DNA of 64,000 nucleotides from assembly GCA_016715885.1 (NCBI GenBank), contig JADJXL010000020.1, forward strand, positions 558,001 to 622,000, written 5' to 3'. Below the pieces are notes generated by a model. The model saw nothing but the letters and a program-made list of their open reading frames with translations, made no database searches and was not told the DNA's origin. The translations under genes were made by a program, and so were the position numbers. How positions within the stretch are numbered: position 1 is the stretch's first letter; each line of letters opens with the position of its first letter. Positions 25,942-34,016 of this stretch are shown here, one piece after another. Source of the DNA: Polyangiaceae bacterium. Its GTDB lineage: Bacteria > Myxococcota_A > Polyangia > Polyangiales > Polyangiaceae.

Positions 25942-27093
25942 ATGCTACGTACTTCTCTTTTGGCCGCGTTCGCGGCGACATCGCTTGCGGTGATTGCAGT
26001 CGGCTGTGGCCCGGATGCCACGTCGAACCCGAACCCCACCCCTGTTGACGAGACAGGCATCGTTCCGCCGAAGGAGCCCGAAGGGGCGATGGCATGTGCC
26101 GACCCTGGCGGGACCCACGCCGTAAATGAGTTGTTCTTGGGCGATACCGATCGCGACGGCACGCCCAACCCGACAAACGGCTGGAAGACCTACGGTTTCA
26201 ACCTCGACGGTTTGAAGTCGAGCAAGACCTCGACGAACCTCTGTAAGCCGCGCGCCGGCGGCTCTGCCGCGGCGGTCTACCCCGATGGCACCGACGGCAT
26301 CGACAACTCGTTTGGCAAGAACATCCTTCCGATCATCCTCGGACTGGCGTCGGATTTGAGCACGACGGCGAACGAGTCGATTCAGAAGGGCGAGTTCACG
26401 CTCATGCTCGACTTCTCGAAGCTCGGCAAAGACTGCAACGCCGCATCAGCGAAGCTTTATGCCGGTGCGCAGCTCGTCGACGCGATGGGCATGGACATCG
26501 CGCCGAAGTTCGATGGGAACGACGAGTGGCCCGTTTCGCCCGAGCTCTTGAGCAACCCGGCGGATGTGACGTCGTCCAAGATCTCGTTCCCGCAAGCGTA
26601 CATCGCGGGCAATACGTGGGTCTCGGGCACGAAGGGCACGGTCGCGCTGCAGCTCACGATCAGCGGCTTCACGATCTCGCTCGATATTACGAACGCGTAC
26701 ATCACGCTCGACCTCGGCGATGGCAACACGTCGGGCACGAACGGGACGATCGCCGGCATTCTCGACACCGAGCAGCTCGTCTCGCAGATCGGCAAGGTTG
26801 CCGCAGCGTTCGACACGTCGTTCTGCGATCCCGAGTCGCCGACGCTCGTGAGCATCTTGAACCAACTTCGCCAAGCGTCCGACATCATGAAGGACGGCTC
26901 GCAGAATCCGGCGGCCGAGTGTGATGGCATCACGATTGGCCTCGGCTTCAACACGAAGTCCGTCAAGCTTGGAGGCGTCGCTAAGCCTGGAGCAGCTCCG
27001 CCCGATCCCTGCGCCATGGGTGGCGCCGGTGGTGCCGGTGGTGCCGGCGGCGGCGGTGGTGGCGGCGCCGGTGGTGCTGGCGGCGGCATGTGA
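25942..27093 (+). CDS. Predicted surface lipoprotein with Gly-rich tail
   Basis: This is a 383-residue protein from the ATG at 25942, with a signal peptide and lipobox VIAVGC (Cys22). After a Pro/Thr-rich linker comes a folded domain with paired cysteines and many short beta-like segments (FTLMLDFSKLGKDCNAASAK, VALQLTISGFTISLDITNAY). The C-terminus is a glycine/alanine tail with hardly any other residue, reminiscent of low-complexity tails on myxobacterial surface proteins. I recognise no family. It resembles, in composition and style, the lipoproteins at 37.5 and 38.6 kb. The upstream 207 bp before the divergent dnaE hold its promoter. Confidence 0.75.
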   Translation: MLRTSLLAAFAATSLAVIAVGCGPDATSNPNPTPVDETGIVPPKEPEGAMACADPGGTHAVNELFLGDTDRDGTPNPTNGWKTYGFNLDGLKSSKTSTNLCKPRAGGSAAAVYPDGTDGIDNSFGKNILPIILGLASDLSTTANESIQKGEFTLMLDFSKLGKDCNAASAKLYAGAQLVDAMGMDIAPKFDGNDEWPVSPELLSNPADVTSSKISFPQAYIAGNTWVSGTKGTVALQLTISGFTISLDITNAYITLDLGDGNTSGTNGTIAGILDTEQLVSQIGKVAAAFDTSFCDPESPTLVSILNQLRQASDIMKDGSQNPAAECDGITIGLGFNTKSVKLGGVAKPGAAPPDPCAMGGAGGAGGAGGGGGGGAGGAGGGM

Positions 27094-27324
27094 TCCGTCG
27101 CGAAAAACTTTGATGTCGATGGGCCGGGGCTTCCTACCCGGCCCGTTGACTGGTAGCAGTCGTCTCACGGAGGGGGGAATCCGACCCAGGTTTAGAAAAC
27201 GCCATTCACTTTGAACAAACCTGTTAGGAAACCGTCCCAGCATCGTTTCGCTTGAAAACTTGCTCGATGGCGCCGGGTGCTGATGCCTCGATCGCGCCGT
27301 GCATCTCAGAGGAGAACCGTTTCT

Positions 27325-27939
27325 ATGCGTAAACTCGTCGCTCCCGTTCTGTGTACGTTCCTGATGATCTCCGCCGTTGGCGCGTTGTCTGGCTGCACGG
27401 CATCTGCATCCATCGGCGGCGGTGCAGACACCCCGCCCCCCCCCCCGCCTCCGCCCCCGCCGCCTCCGCCCCCGCCGCCGCCGGCTGCTGCGCCTGAATT
27501 CAAGATGGAGGGCAACAAGCTCTCGTTGCCAGGCGCCATCGTGTTCGAAACGGGCAAGGCCGCGATCAAGATGGACGACGCGGGCACCATCACCGTGCTC
27601 GACCTCGTCAAGGCGTACCTCGACGCCAAACCGCAAGTCACCAAGCTGCGCATCGAAGGCCATACGGACAGCGTTGGTGATCCCAGGAAGAACCTCGAGC
27701 TCTCGGGGGCTCGCTCCCTCGCCGTCGCCAAGTACCTCGTCGGCAAGGGTGTCGACTGCAAGCGGCTCGTCCCCACCGGGTTCGGCGACACGCGTCCCGT
27801 GGGCGACAACAAGACCGAAGAGGGCAAGGCCCAGAATCGCCGCACGGACTTCATCAACGCGGAGCTCAAGGGCAAGGCCATCATGGGTTTGCCTGTCGAC
27901 GCCAGCGCTCCGGTCGTGAAGGACGCCTGCGCACCGTGA
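27325..27939 (+). CDS. OmpA-family lipoprotein with polyproline linker
   Basis: This is a 204-residue lipoprotein (lipobox GALSGC, Cys24), an unbroken run of 17 prolines as linker, and a C-terminal OmpA peptidoglycan-binding domain (about 70-175). The domain shows IEGHTDSVGDPRKN, LSGARSLAVAKYLVGKGVD and GFGDTRPVGDNKTEEGKAQN, with the Asp and Arg expected to bind diaminopimelate. It probably ties the outer membrane to peptidoglycan, as Pal does. The polyproline tract (27434-27482) is a slippery, C-rich DNA segment and may vary in length. The start follows GAGGAGA. Confidence 0.9.
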   Translation: MRKLVAPVLCTFLMISAVGALSGCTASASIGGGADTPPPPPPPPPPPPPPPPPAAAPEFKMEGNKLSLPGAIVFETGKAAIKMDDAGTITVLDLVKAYLDAKPQVTKLRIEGHTDSVGDPRKNLELSGARSLAVAKYLVGKGVDCKRLVPTGFGDTRPVGDNKTEEGKAQNRRTDFINAELKGKAIMGLPVDASAPVVKDACAP

Positions 27940-28158
27940 CGCATTGGACGCTCGCTTGAACGTCGTTCAGGCGCGCCAATCCCGATCGCGGTCCCATCGA
28001 GCCCGTGGTTGCTCATCGCAAGAGCGCCGCGGGCTCGATGCTTTTTCACGTCGAAACTCCTTTCCCCCTTCGCCAATCTCGAGCAACAGTTTCCACCCGT
28101 GCTCGTTCGCATCCGAAAAACGCTCGCCAACCGCGCTCGCTTCCGTCATTGCACCGTC

Positions 28159-28593
28159 ATGAAGGTTCGATTCGCCGTGTCGCTGCTCGTCGGCGTCTGC
28201 TTTGCGCTCGTCACGTCGGCGTGCGGTCGTTCAAGCGACGTGCGCGAGTGGCAGGCATCCGATCACGAACAGCCCACAGGACAACCAGGCCAAGTGGCTG
28301 CCAAGCCGGGTTCGTCCAGCCAAGCAGGCTCGGACAAGAGCCTCGTGGAGCTCGCTTGGGCGCGCAACTGCGCAAGCTGTCATGGTCCCGTTGGTCGCGG
28401 CGACGGCCCGCAAGGTCCGATGATGCGCGCGCCCGATCTCACGCGCAGCGAATGGCAGTCACAGGTGACGGATGAACAGATGGCCGAAGTGATCCGCAAG
28501 GGCAGAAACCGCATGCCCGCATTCGAAGCGCTTCCGCCGCAAGTCATCACGGGTCTCGTCGCTCGCATTCGCGAAAACCGCTCTCCCCGCTGA
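28159..28593 (+). CDS. Cytochrome c lipoprotein
   Basis: This is a 144-residue protein from the ATG at 28159, with a lipoprotein signal (TSAC, Cys22) and a single class I cytochrome c domain. The haem site is CASCH (Cys71, Cys74, His75) followed by GPVGRGDGP, and Met119 in NRMPAF is the likely axial ligand. The fold matches small c-type cytochromes or c-like domains of oxidases (PDLTRSEWQ, VIRKGRNRMPAF). It would carry electrons in the periplasm, anchored to a membrane by lipid. Start choice rests on the signal peptide; longer frames upstream are unlikely. Confidence 0.88.
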   Translation: MKVRFAVSLLVGVCFALVTSACGRSSDVREWQASDHEQPTGQPGQVAAKPGSSSQAGSDKSLVELAWARNCASCHGPVGRGDGPQGPMMRAPDLTRSEWQSQVTDEQMAEVIRKGRNRMPAFEALPPQVITGLVARIRENRSPR

Positions 28594-28727
28594 GCGATCC
28601 TCGTCAAACGCGCAGTACATCGACAAACTCCGCGGGCAAACGGGCTCGGCGCCAAGGTTTGCCCTTGTTGACTTCCCTGCCCCAGAACTTCACCCTCAAC
28701 AGCGCCCGCTGCCGCAACACTGCGCCG

Positions 28728-29177
28728 ATGACCACCCAAGACACGACCGACCCGCCGGCTTCCAGCCCCGAGCCCTCGAACAGCTCGCCACCACCGCGTC
28801 GCAGACGTTTCCTGCCGCTCCTGCTCGTCGCAGGTGCCATCGCAAGTCTCGCACCGCTTGCGTCGCTGCGTCCGAGCGAGCACCAAATCGACTTCCGCAT
28901 CGAGGACGATGTCGCGTCCGTCACGCGATTCGACGTCGACTGGACACGCATGGACGGCGACGTCCCAGGTGATGTCGTCGCGGGCAGCTCGCGGCGTTTC
29001 GAGCGTGGACGTGCACCGGAAATCGTGAATGTAACCGTGCGTTTACCGAACGGATCGTACGCGCTGGACATCCGGATCGAACATGTCGATCACACGGATG
29101 CGATGCAGCGTCGCGTGACGCTTGGCGACGCCGATCGAATCACAATTCCGCTTCGCGCAGATGCCGTGCGTCCTTGA
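28728..29177 (+). CDS. Single-pass membrane protein, unknown
   Basis: This is a 149-residue protein from the ATG at 28728: a Ser/Pro-rich cytosolic start, an Arg cluster (PRRRRF), one membrane helix (LPLLLVAGAIASLAPLA), and a small beta-rich exported domain (HQIDFRIEDDVASVTRFDVD, then FERGRAPEIVNVTVRLPNGS). The last part looks like a compact sandwich of short strands. I do not recognise it. It follows the cytochrome gene on the same strand, and a functional link is not indicated. Confidence 0.65.
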   Translation: MTTQDTTDPPASSPEPSNSSPPPRRRRFLPLLLVAGAIASLAPLASLRPSEHQIDFRIEDDVASVTRFDVDWTRMDGDVPGDVVAGSSRRFERGRAPEIVNVTVRLPNGSYALDIRIEHVDHTDAMQRRVTLGDADRITIPLRADAVRP

Positions 29178-29220
29178 AGCATCACTTGCGGCTGCCAAGA
29201 CACACTCGGATGACCTAGAA

Positions 29221-29420
29221 TCGACTTTGATAACTGACCCCAAATCATTGTTTTTATTGTCTTTTTTATCAACTTTAAGGTTTGCCCCGATCCGTGGAAC
29301 GGATCGTGTGACGAATTCGCTTGATGCCGCGACAAGATTCACCCTACTTCTTGGCCCGTTGTCTTGGGGTGTGTCACCTTATCCTACATGCTCTTATCTG
29401 TCGGCGACACACACACCTTA
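29221..29420. other. AT-rich island in the 314-bp gap before a small gene
   Basis: The stretch 29221-29280 is strongly AT-rich (T-runs of five or six) in GC-rich surroundings and has a perfect 7-bp inverted repeat, TTGATAA (29227-29233) and TTATCAA (29266-29272). Further on, CTTATC occurs three times between about 29378 and 29418. Nothing here codes; it could hold a promoter and operator for the small gene at 29492. Confidence 0.35.
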
Positions 29421-29491
29421 TCTCCTTGGGAGGAGAGTGTCGCGGCGGAGGCGGTGCGCGTAAGCGCGCTGCCAGCACTGACGGAGGACCG

Positions 29492-29671
29492 ATGAAGATC
29501 ACGCCCTGGTATTTGGCTGCGCTCGCTCCTTTTGCTGCGATTGGTTGCAGCGGCGCCTATCTCGGACATGCGGCTGTCGTAGTTCTCACAATCGGCATCT
29601 TCTACGGCACGTTGTCGCTTGGACGGACGCCCAACACACCTCCCCCTTCGCCTCCCAACGCGCGCGTGTGA
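29492..29671 (+). CDS. Small membrane protein
   Basis: A 59-residue frame starts at ATG 29492 after a GGAGG site at good distance, so translation is likely. The product is mostly hydrophobic: WYLAALAPFAAIGCSGAYLG, then HAAVVVLTIGIFYGTLSLG, giving two short helices and a Pro-rich end. It resembles no family known to me. An AT-rich island lies upstream, and the RelA-like gene follows 32 bp after its stop, so these two may be co-transcribed. Confidence 0.5.
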   Translation: MKITPWYLAALAPFAAIGCSGAYLGHAAVVVLTIGIFYGTLSLGRTPNTPPPSPPNARV

Positions 29672-29703
29672 AAGACGCGTTTCAGGACTGAGTCCAGCGC
29701 GCC

Positions 29704-30783
29704 ATGACCTACGACACCGTCGGTACCCTGAAGGGCATCGATGAGCTCACCTTGATGGATCTCGAGGCTGTGCGTCTCGTGCTTCGAGGTGACTCGGTGG
29801 TCGACTGGCATCGTCTGCACGTCGAGTCCGAGGAGCAGGCGCGAAGGCTTCTCGTGGCGCAGGACTTTCGCCCGGACGAACCTGCGGATCGCGCACGGCT
29901 CGAAGCCATCAAGAACGAAGCCATCGCGTATTTACGGCGTCATTTCGAGTTTCCCATTCCGAAGCCCGTCGCTCGAGCTTCCGTCGAAGAGATCCTCATG
30001 TTGGCGTCGGGCAAAGGGCATCGACAGCTCTGTGCCTGCACGATCTTGAAGGCGATGCACATCATCCATCACTTGGATGGGCGCGAGCTTCTGTTCTCGA
30101 TCCCGATGTCCGATCAGGACGTGTTTCATCTCGTCGAGGAGAAGGTTTATCGCGTCGTTGGCGGGATGCTGGCGGCGGGTTTTCCGATCACCGAATTCGT
30201 TGGTGGTCGAAAGAACAAGGACTCGCTCTACACGAAGCTCTTGTCGAAGTCGGACACGGTGGCTTCGGCCATTTACGACAAGCTGCGTTTTCGCATCGTG
30301 ACGCGTGAAGCCGACGATGTGCTGCCGATCCTGCACTATCTGTCCGAGCGGCTCTTTCCGTTCAACTACGTGGTGCCTGGGCAGAGCATCAACACGGTCT
30401 TTCATTTCCGTAGTTATTGCGAAAGCCACGCGTACTTGCGGGCGCTGGTGAAGGGCCTTCAGTCGGGCGTCGATGACGGCATGACGCTGAGCAACAACTC
30501 GTTCAGCGATCAGAACTATCGCGTCATTCACTTCGTCGTTGACATGCCCGTGCGTTTGCCGCCTGAGATCATGGAGCTTGCGCCACCGGCAGCGTGGTCG
30601 CTCGGGCCCATCGTGTTCGTGCTGTGCGAGTTTCAGATCATCGATCGCGAGACCGAGGCGGCCAACGAGCTTGGGGATGCGAGCCACGCGAAGTACAAGG
30701 AGCGGCAGAAGGTTGCCGTGATGCGTCGGCTGAAGCTTGGGCGAGGCGCGCCACCGAGGCCGCAGACGAAGCGGCCGCGTTGA
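29704..30783 (+). CDS. Divergent RelA/SpoT-like nucleotidyltransferase-fold protein
   Basis: This 359-residue protein resembles a myxobacterial family of unknown role (TIGR04552 type, from memory). By eye its C-terminal half aligns with the (p)ppGpp synthetase domain of RelA/SpoT: GRKNKDSLYTKL (168-179) for the RxK-SxYxK substrate motif, Asp192 in AIYDKLRFRIV for the first catalytic Asp, Tyr272 and His276 in NYRVIH for the GYQSLH motif, Glu309 in LCEFQI for the VEIQI catalytic Glu, and HAKYK (328-332) for the AHWKYK end. The N-terminal 160 residues are helical and lack the HD hydrolase motif. Whether it makes alarmones or modifies another target is open. Confidence 0.6.
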   Translation: MTYDTVGTLKGIDELTLMDLEAVRLVLRGDSVVDWHRLHVESEEQARRLLVAQDFRPDEPADRARLEAIKNEAIAYLRRHFEFPIPKPVARASVEEILMLASGKGHRQLCACTILKAMHIIHHLDGRELLFSIPMSDQDVFHLVEEKVYRVVGGMLAAGFPITEFVGGRKNKDSLYTKLLSKSDTVASAIYDKLRFRIVTREADDVLPILHYLSERLFPFNYVVPGQSINTVFHFRSYCESHAYLRALVKGLQSGVDDGMTLSNNSFSDQNYRVIHFVVDMPVRLPPEIMELAPPAAWSLGPIVFVLCEFQIIDRETEAANELGDASHAKYKERQKVAVMRRLKLGRGAPPRPQTKRPR

Positions 30784-30901
30784 CGTAGCGATCATCCGGG
30801 GGGAGCGTCGCCACGGGTTGACGAAGGTTTCTCGCCGCGCCGCGGCGCTGAGTTAAAGAGACCGTCTCAGAACTCGAAACGTGCGTCCTTGCCCCAACCC
30901 C

Positions 30902-31102
30902 GCGCGGGGTTGAAACCCCGCGCTACACGTTCAAAAGTCCCTCACTACCGTTCGGGACTGGCGTTGTCCGGTTTGGGATCATCGTCGAGAATTGACGGCC
31001 ATTTCGCAGCAGATACACATTCTCACGATGCGGGATGACGCTAGTCCGAGCGCGGCAGCGCGAGGACTTTTTAATGTGTAGGGGCGGGTTTCAACCCGCC
31101 CC
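30902..31102. repeat. Inverted pair of short GGGTT-AACCC hairpins
   Basis: Two 22-nt perfect hairpins stand in inverted orientation: 30902-30923 (GCGCGGGGTT-GA-AACCCCGCGC) and 31081-31102 (GGGGCGGGTT-TC-AACCCGCCCC). The first is followed by CTACAC and the second preceded by GTGTA, so the flanks are inverted as well. The stems differ but stay paired. They lie in the 345-bp gap between the RelA-like gene and the Crp-type gene; the rest of the gap shows nothing. Confidence 0.75.
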
Positions 31103-31128
31103 GGGGCTGGATCGCAACCTTGTGCCGG

Positions 31129-31887
31129 TCAAGTACGCGTCTTCAAGCCTTCGCGGTCGAGCACGACGATGCGGCGACGATCGACCTCGATGATGCCCTT
31201 GCGGCGCAGTTCGCCGAGCGTGAGCGTCACCGTTTCGCGCGTCGAGCCGATCATGCTGGCCATTTCCTGATGCGTGAAGGGCGCCGAGATGAGCACGCCA
31301 CGCGGATCCGGGATGCCCCAGCGGCCAGCCGCCTTCAGGATGAACTCGGCGAGACGTGCTTCGACGTTGCGGAAGAGCATCGAGGCGAGGCGTTCTTCCG
31401 TTTCCGCGTTGCGTTCGACGAGCGACGTGAGAAGCGCGTTCGCGAAGGCAAGATCGGTGCCCATGAGGCTGCGCACGGTGGCCATCGGGACGACGAGAGC
31501 CTCGACGTCTTCGGTGGCGATCGCGCTTTCGCGGTGGTTCGGGATGCTACCGAGGGCAGCTTCGCCGAGGAGGTCGCCCGCGCCGCGGTAACCGAGCGAA
31601 AGCGTGTGGCCTTCGTTCAGCGCGCGAACCAAGCGGACGCGGCCGCTGCCGATCATGACGATCGAGTTGGCCGGATCGCCTTGCGTGACGAGCGGACGAC
31701 CGCGCGTGACGCGTTGAACCGTTCCCGAGTCCGAAAGCATCGTTTGCGAAGCGGCGGAAGCAGCACTTCCAACCGCTCCACGTCGCAAAATCCGACGCTT
31801 GCGCGCATCCGGATCGAGCCCCCCGTCGTTGCCGACCGCTCCGGTGCGTGCCGCTGCGTTCGGTGCCATCGCATCCTTACCCATCAT
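31129..31887 (-). CDS. Crp/Fnr family transcriptional regulator
   Basis: This 252-residue regulator has an N-terminal cyclic-nucleotide-binding-type beta barrel (about 55-165; GDPANSIVMIGSGRVRLVRA, GAGDLLGEAALG) and a C-terminal Crp-type winged helix with recognition segment FTHQEMASMIGSTRETVTLT and LGELRRKGIIEVDRRRIVVL. The phosphate-binding loop GEAALG lacks the usual Arg-Ser-Ala, so cAMP binding is doubtful; no Fnr-type cysteine cluster is present. The first 45 residues are an extra low-complexity tail. It is divergent from the DUF507 operon across a 173-bp gap and may regulate it. Confidence 0.9.
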   Translation of the reverse strand: MMGKDAMAPNAAARTGAVGNDGGLDPDARKRRILRRGAVGSAASAASQTMLSDSGTVQRVTRGRPLVTQGDPANSIVMIGSGRVRLVRALNEGHTLSLGYRGAGDLLGEAALGSIPNHRESAIATEDVEALVVPMATVRSLMGTDLAFANALLTSLVERNAETEERLASMLFRNVEARLAEFILKAAGRWGIPDPRGVLISAPFTHQEMASMIGSTRETVTLTLGELRRKGIIEVDRRRIVVLDREGLKTRT

Positions 31888-32060
31888 ATCGATTGCTCCT
31901 ACTGGTGTCGTGGTGCGTCATTTCGCCGTTCGGGCCCTAAAAAAAACGCCGTTGCGTTGACATCTCCGAAGTTTGGCCCGTACCTTTCGGCATCGGTCCC
32001 CGGAGAACCCTCTCCGGCGGGGGCCGCTGCCCCGCTCACCTCCCAGATACGGATCGTTGG

Positions 32061-32573
32061 ATGCGCCTCTTTAGCGGTAAAATTACTCCCCTCAGTGAAG
32101 AAATCGTAAAGACCCTGGCAGACGCGGGGGATGTCGAATGTGAGGACCGCAAAGAGGTGGTCCGCGACATCGAGTCGGTCTTCTCCAGCTACCTGGCCAC
32201 AGACCGGGATGTCATGGAAAAGGCAAAGACGACCCTCGAGTCACGCGGCCTACCTCAGTCCGAGTTCGGCCGGATCCGCAAGATCATCGCCGAGCAAAAG
32301 GGCATCAAAGTCGGCGAAGACATGCTCGACTACTTGCTCGACCAGTGTATCGAGATGCTGCTGCACTCGAACAACGTCGACGAAGTCTTCGTGGCCGACC
32401 ACGACCTTCGTCGAAAGATGCGACCTCTCCTGAAAAAGTACTTGGCTGCCGACGAAGAGCTCGACACCGAAGTACGAAGCAAACTGAAGCATGTTCAGGA
32501 AGGAACGCGTACGTGGGAAGTCGAGTACAAGCGTATCGCGAGCGAAATTCAGCGCCGAAAGGGCCTGACCTGA
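32061..32573 (+). CDS. DUF507 family protein
   Basis: This is a 170-residue helical protein of the DUF507 family, whose members are found mostly in Deltaproteobacteria and Aquificae with no known role. Typical features are the start MRLFSGKITPLSEEIVKTL, an acidic DVECEDRKEVVRDIESVFSS segment, and LHSNNVDEVFVADHDLRRKM near the middle. There is no signal peptide or membrane helix. The next gene, a zinc-ribbon protein, follows after 10 bp, so the two form an operon. Confidence 0.85.
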   Translation: MRLFSGKITPLSEEIVKTLADAGDVECEDRKEVVRDIESVFSSYLATDRDVMEKAKTTLESRGLPQSEFGRIRKIIAEQKGIKVGEDMLDYLLDQCIEMLLHSNNVDEVFVADHDLRRKMRPLLKKYLAADEELDTEVRSKLKHVQEGTRTWEVEYKRIASEIQRRKGLT

Positions 32574-32583
32574 GGAGCGGGAA

Positions 32584-32901
32584 ATGGGTTGGATTCCCAA
32601 GGTCGAACAAAAGCGCCACTTTTGTTACAAGTGCAAAAACGAGCTGATCTTCGAGGTCAAGCTTCAGCGCCAAGACAACTGTCCGCACTGCGGCGTGGAC
32701 ATGCACTGCTGCAAGAACTGCGAGTACTGGGATCCGTCGGCGCACAACCAGTGCAAAGAACGGATCGCCGAGTACATCCCGGATCGGGAGAAGGCGAACT
32801 TCTGCACGTTCTTCACGTTCAAAAACGGCGTCCCCGAGGATACGTCCGCGCAGATCGCCAAGTCCAAAGCGAAACTCGACGATCTTTTCAAGAAGAAGTA
32901 G
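32584..32901 (+). CDS. Zinc-ribbon protein
   Basis: This 105-residue protein carries CxxC pairs, CYKC (14-17) and CPHC (33-36), with a further cysteine cluster MHCCKNCEYW and DPSAHNQCKERI, so one or two zinc ions are likely. The C-terminal end is charged and helical (SAQIAKSKAKLDDLFKKK). No enzymatic motif is visible; it could bind nucleic acid or protein. The start follows GAGCGGG at short distance, 10 bp after the DUF507 gene. Confidence 0.8.
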   Translation: MGWIPKVEQKRHFCYKCKNELIFEVKLQRQDNCPHCGVDMHCCKNCEYWDPSAHNQCKERIAEYIPDREKANFCTFFTFKNGVPEDTSAQIAKSKAKLDDLFKKK

Positions 32902-32936
32902 CAGACCGCCGCGGCGGCTCGAGCATCTGAGTCGGC

Positions 32937-34007
32937 ATGTCCAATCCTCGTTATCTCGTCACTGGTGGAGCTGGCTTCATCGGCTCGAACATCGTCTCCG
33001 CGCTCGTAAGCGCAGGCGAACGCGTCCGTGTGCTCGACGACCTCTCCACCGGTTCCTGGGAAAACCTTGCAGCGCTGGAGAGTTCGTCGTCCGTCGAGCG
33101 CATCCAGGGTGACATCCGTAACGCCGACACCGTCGCCCGCGCGTGCGCAGGCGTCGAAGTCGTGCTCCATCAAGCAGCGCTCGGATCGGTCCCTCGCAGC
33201 ATCGACGATCCCATCACGAGCGACGCCGTCAACGTCGGGGGCACGGTCACCGTGCTCGATGTGGCTCGAAAGCAAGGGGTGCGCCGCGTCATTTTTGCAG
33301 CGTCGTCCGCGGCGTACGGCGACACGGAAGTGCTGCCCAAGCACGAAGACATGGCCCCGAGGCCGCTGTCACCTTACGCCGTGACGAAACGCGCGTGCGA
33401 ACACTACTGCGAGGTGTTCGCCCGAATTTACGGACTCGAAACAATTTCGCTGCGCTACTTCAACGTCTTCGGCCCGCATCAAACGCCCGAAGGCGTGTAC
33501 GCCGCAGCGATCCCGCGCTTCGTCGATGCAGCGCTCGCGCAAAGACCCATCCGCATTTTCGGCGACGGCGAGCAGACGCGCGACTTTTGCTACGTCGACA
33601 ACGCCGTCGCAGCGAACCTGCTCGCTGCAACGACGCCGCGAAAATTGACGGGCGAGATCGTCAACATCGCAGGCGGACGGCGCGTCAGCTTGAACGCGCT
33701 CTGCACGGAAATCGGCCGCGTCATGGGCCGCCGTCTCAGCGTGCAGCACGAAGATCCGCGGCCGGGAGACGTCCGCCATTCCCTTGCAGACGTCTCGCGC
33801 GCGAAGGAGCTCATTGGTTACGAGCCCAAGGTTCGCTGGGAAGAAGGCCTCGAGCCGACGATTCGGTTCATCGAAGCCTTGCGCTCGTCCGGTCTTGCTG
33901 CCGCTGCCCGGCTCGTTGCAGCATCTCGGCCGGCTCGTACGCTCGTTTTTGCACACAACAACCATGGTGCGGTCAACGCGGTTGCCGCGCGGCCCGAGGC
34001 GACGTAG
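32937..34007 (+). CDS. NAD-dependent sugar epimerase/dehydratase
   Basis: This 356-residue extended SDR enzyme has the NAD site YLVTGGAGFIGSNIVSALV at the start, the catalytic serine region FAASSAAYGD, and the YxxxK motif in SPYAVTKRACE. RYFNVFGPHQ and RIFGDGEQTRDFCYVDN are typical of UDP-glucose/UDP-GlcNAc 4-epimerases (WbpP/GalE group). It acts on nucleotide sugars for polysaccharide or LPS synthesis. The last 40 residues form an Ala-rich extension beyond the usual end. YicC follows 9 bp later. Confidence 0.92.
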   Translation: MSNPRYLVTGGAGFIGSNIVSALVSAGERVRVLDDLSTGSWENLAALESSSSVERIQGDIRNADTVARACAGVEVVLHQAALGSVPRSIDDPITSDAVNVGGTVTVLDVARKQGVRRVIFAASSAAYGDTEVLPKHEDMAPRPLSPYAVTKRACEHYCEVFARIYGLETISLRYFNVFGPHQTPEGVYAAAIPRFVDAALAQRPIRIFGDGEQTRDFCYVDNAVAANLLAATTPRKLTGEIVNIAGGRRVSLNALCTEIGRVMGRRLSVQHEDPRPGDVRHSLADVSRAKELIGYEPKVRWEEGLEPTIRFIEALRSSGLAAAARLVAASRPARTLVFAHNNHGAVNAVAARPEAT

Positions 34008-34016
34008 GCGCACTGC

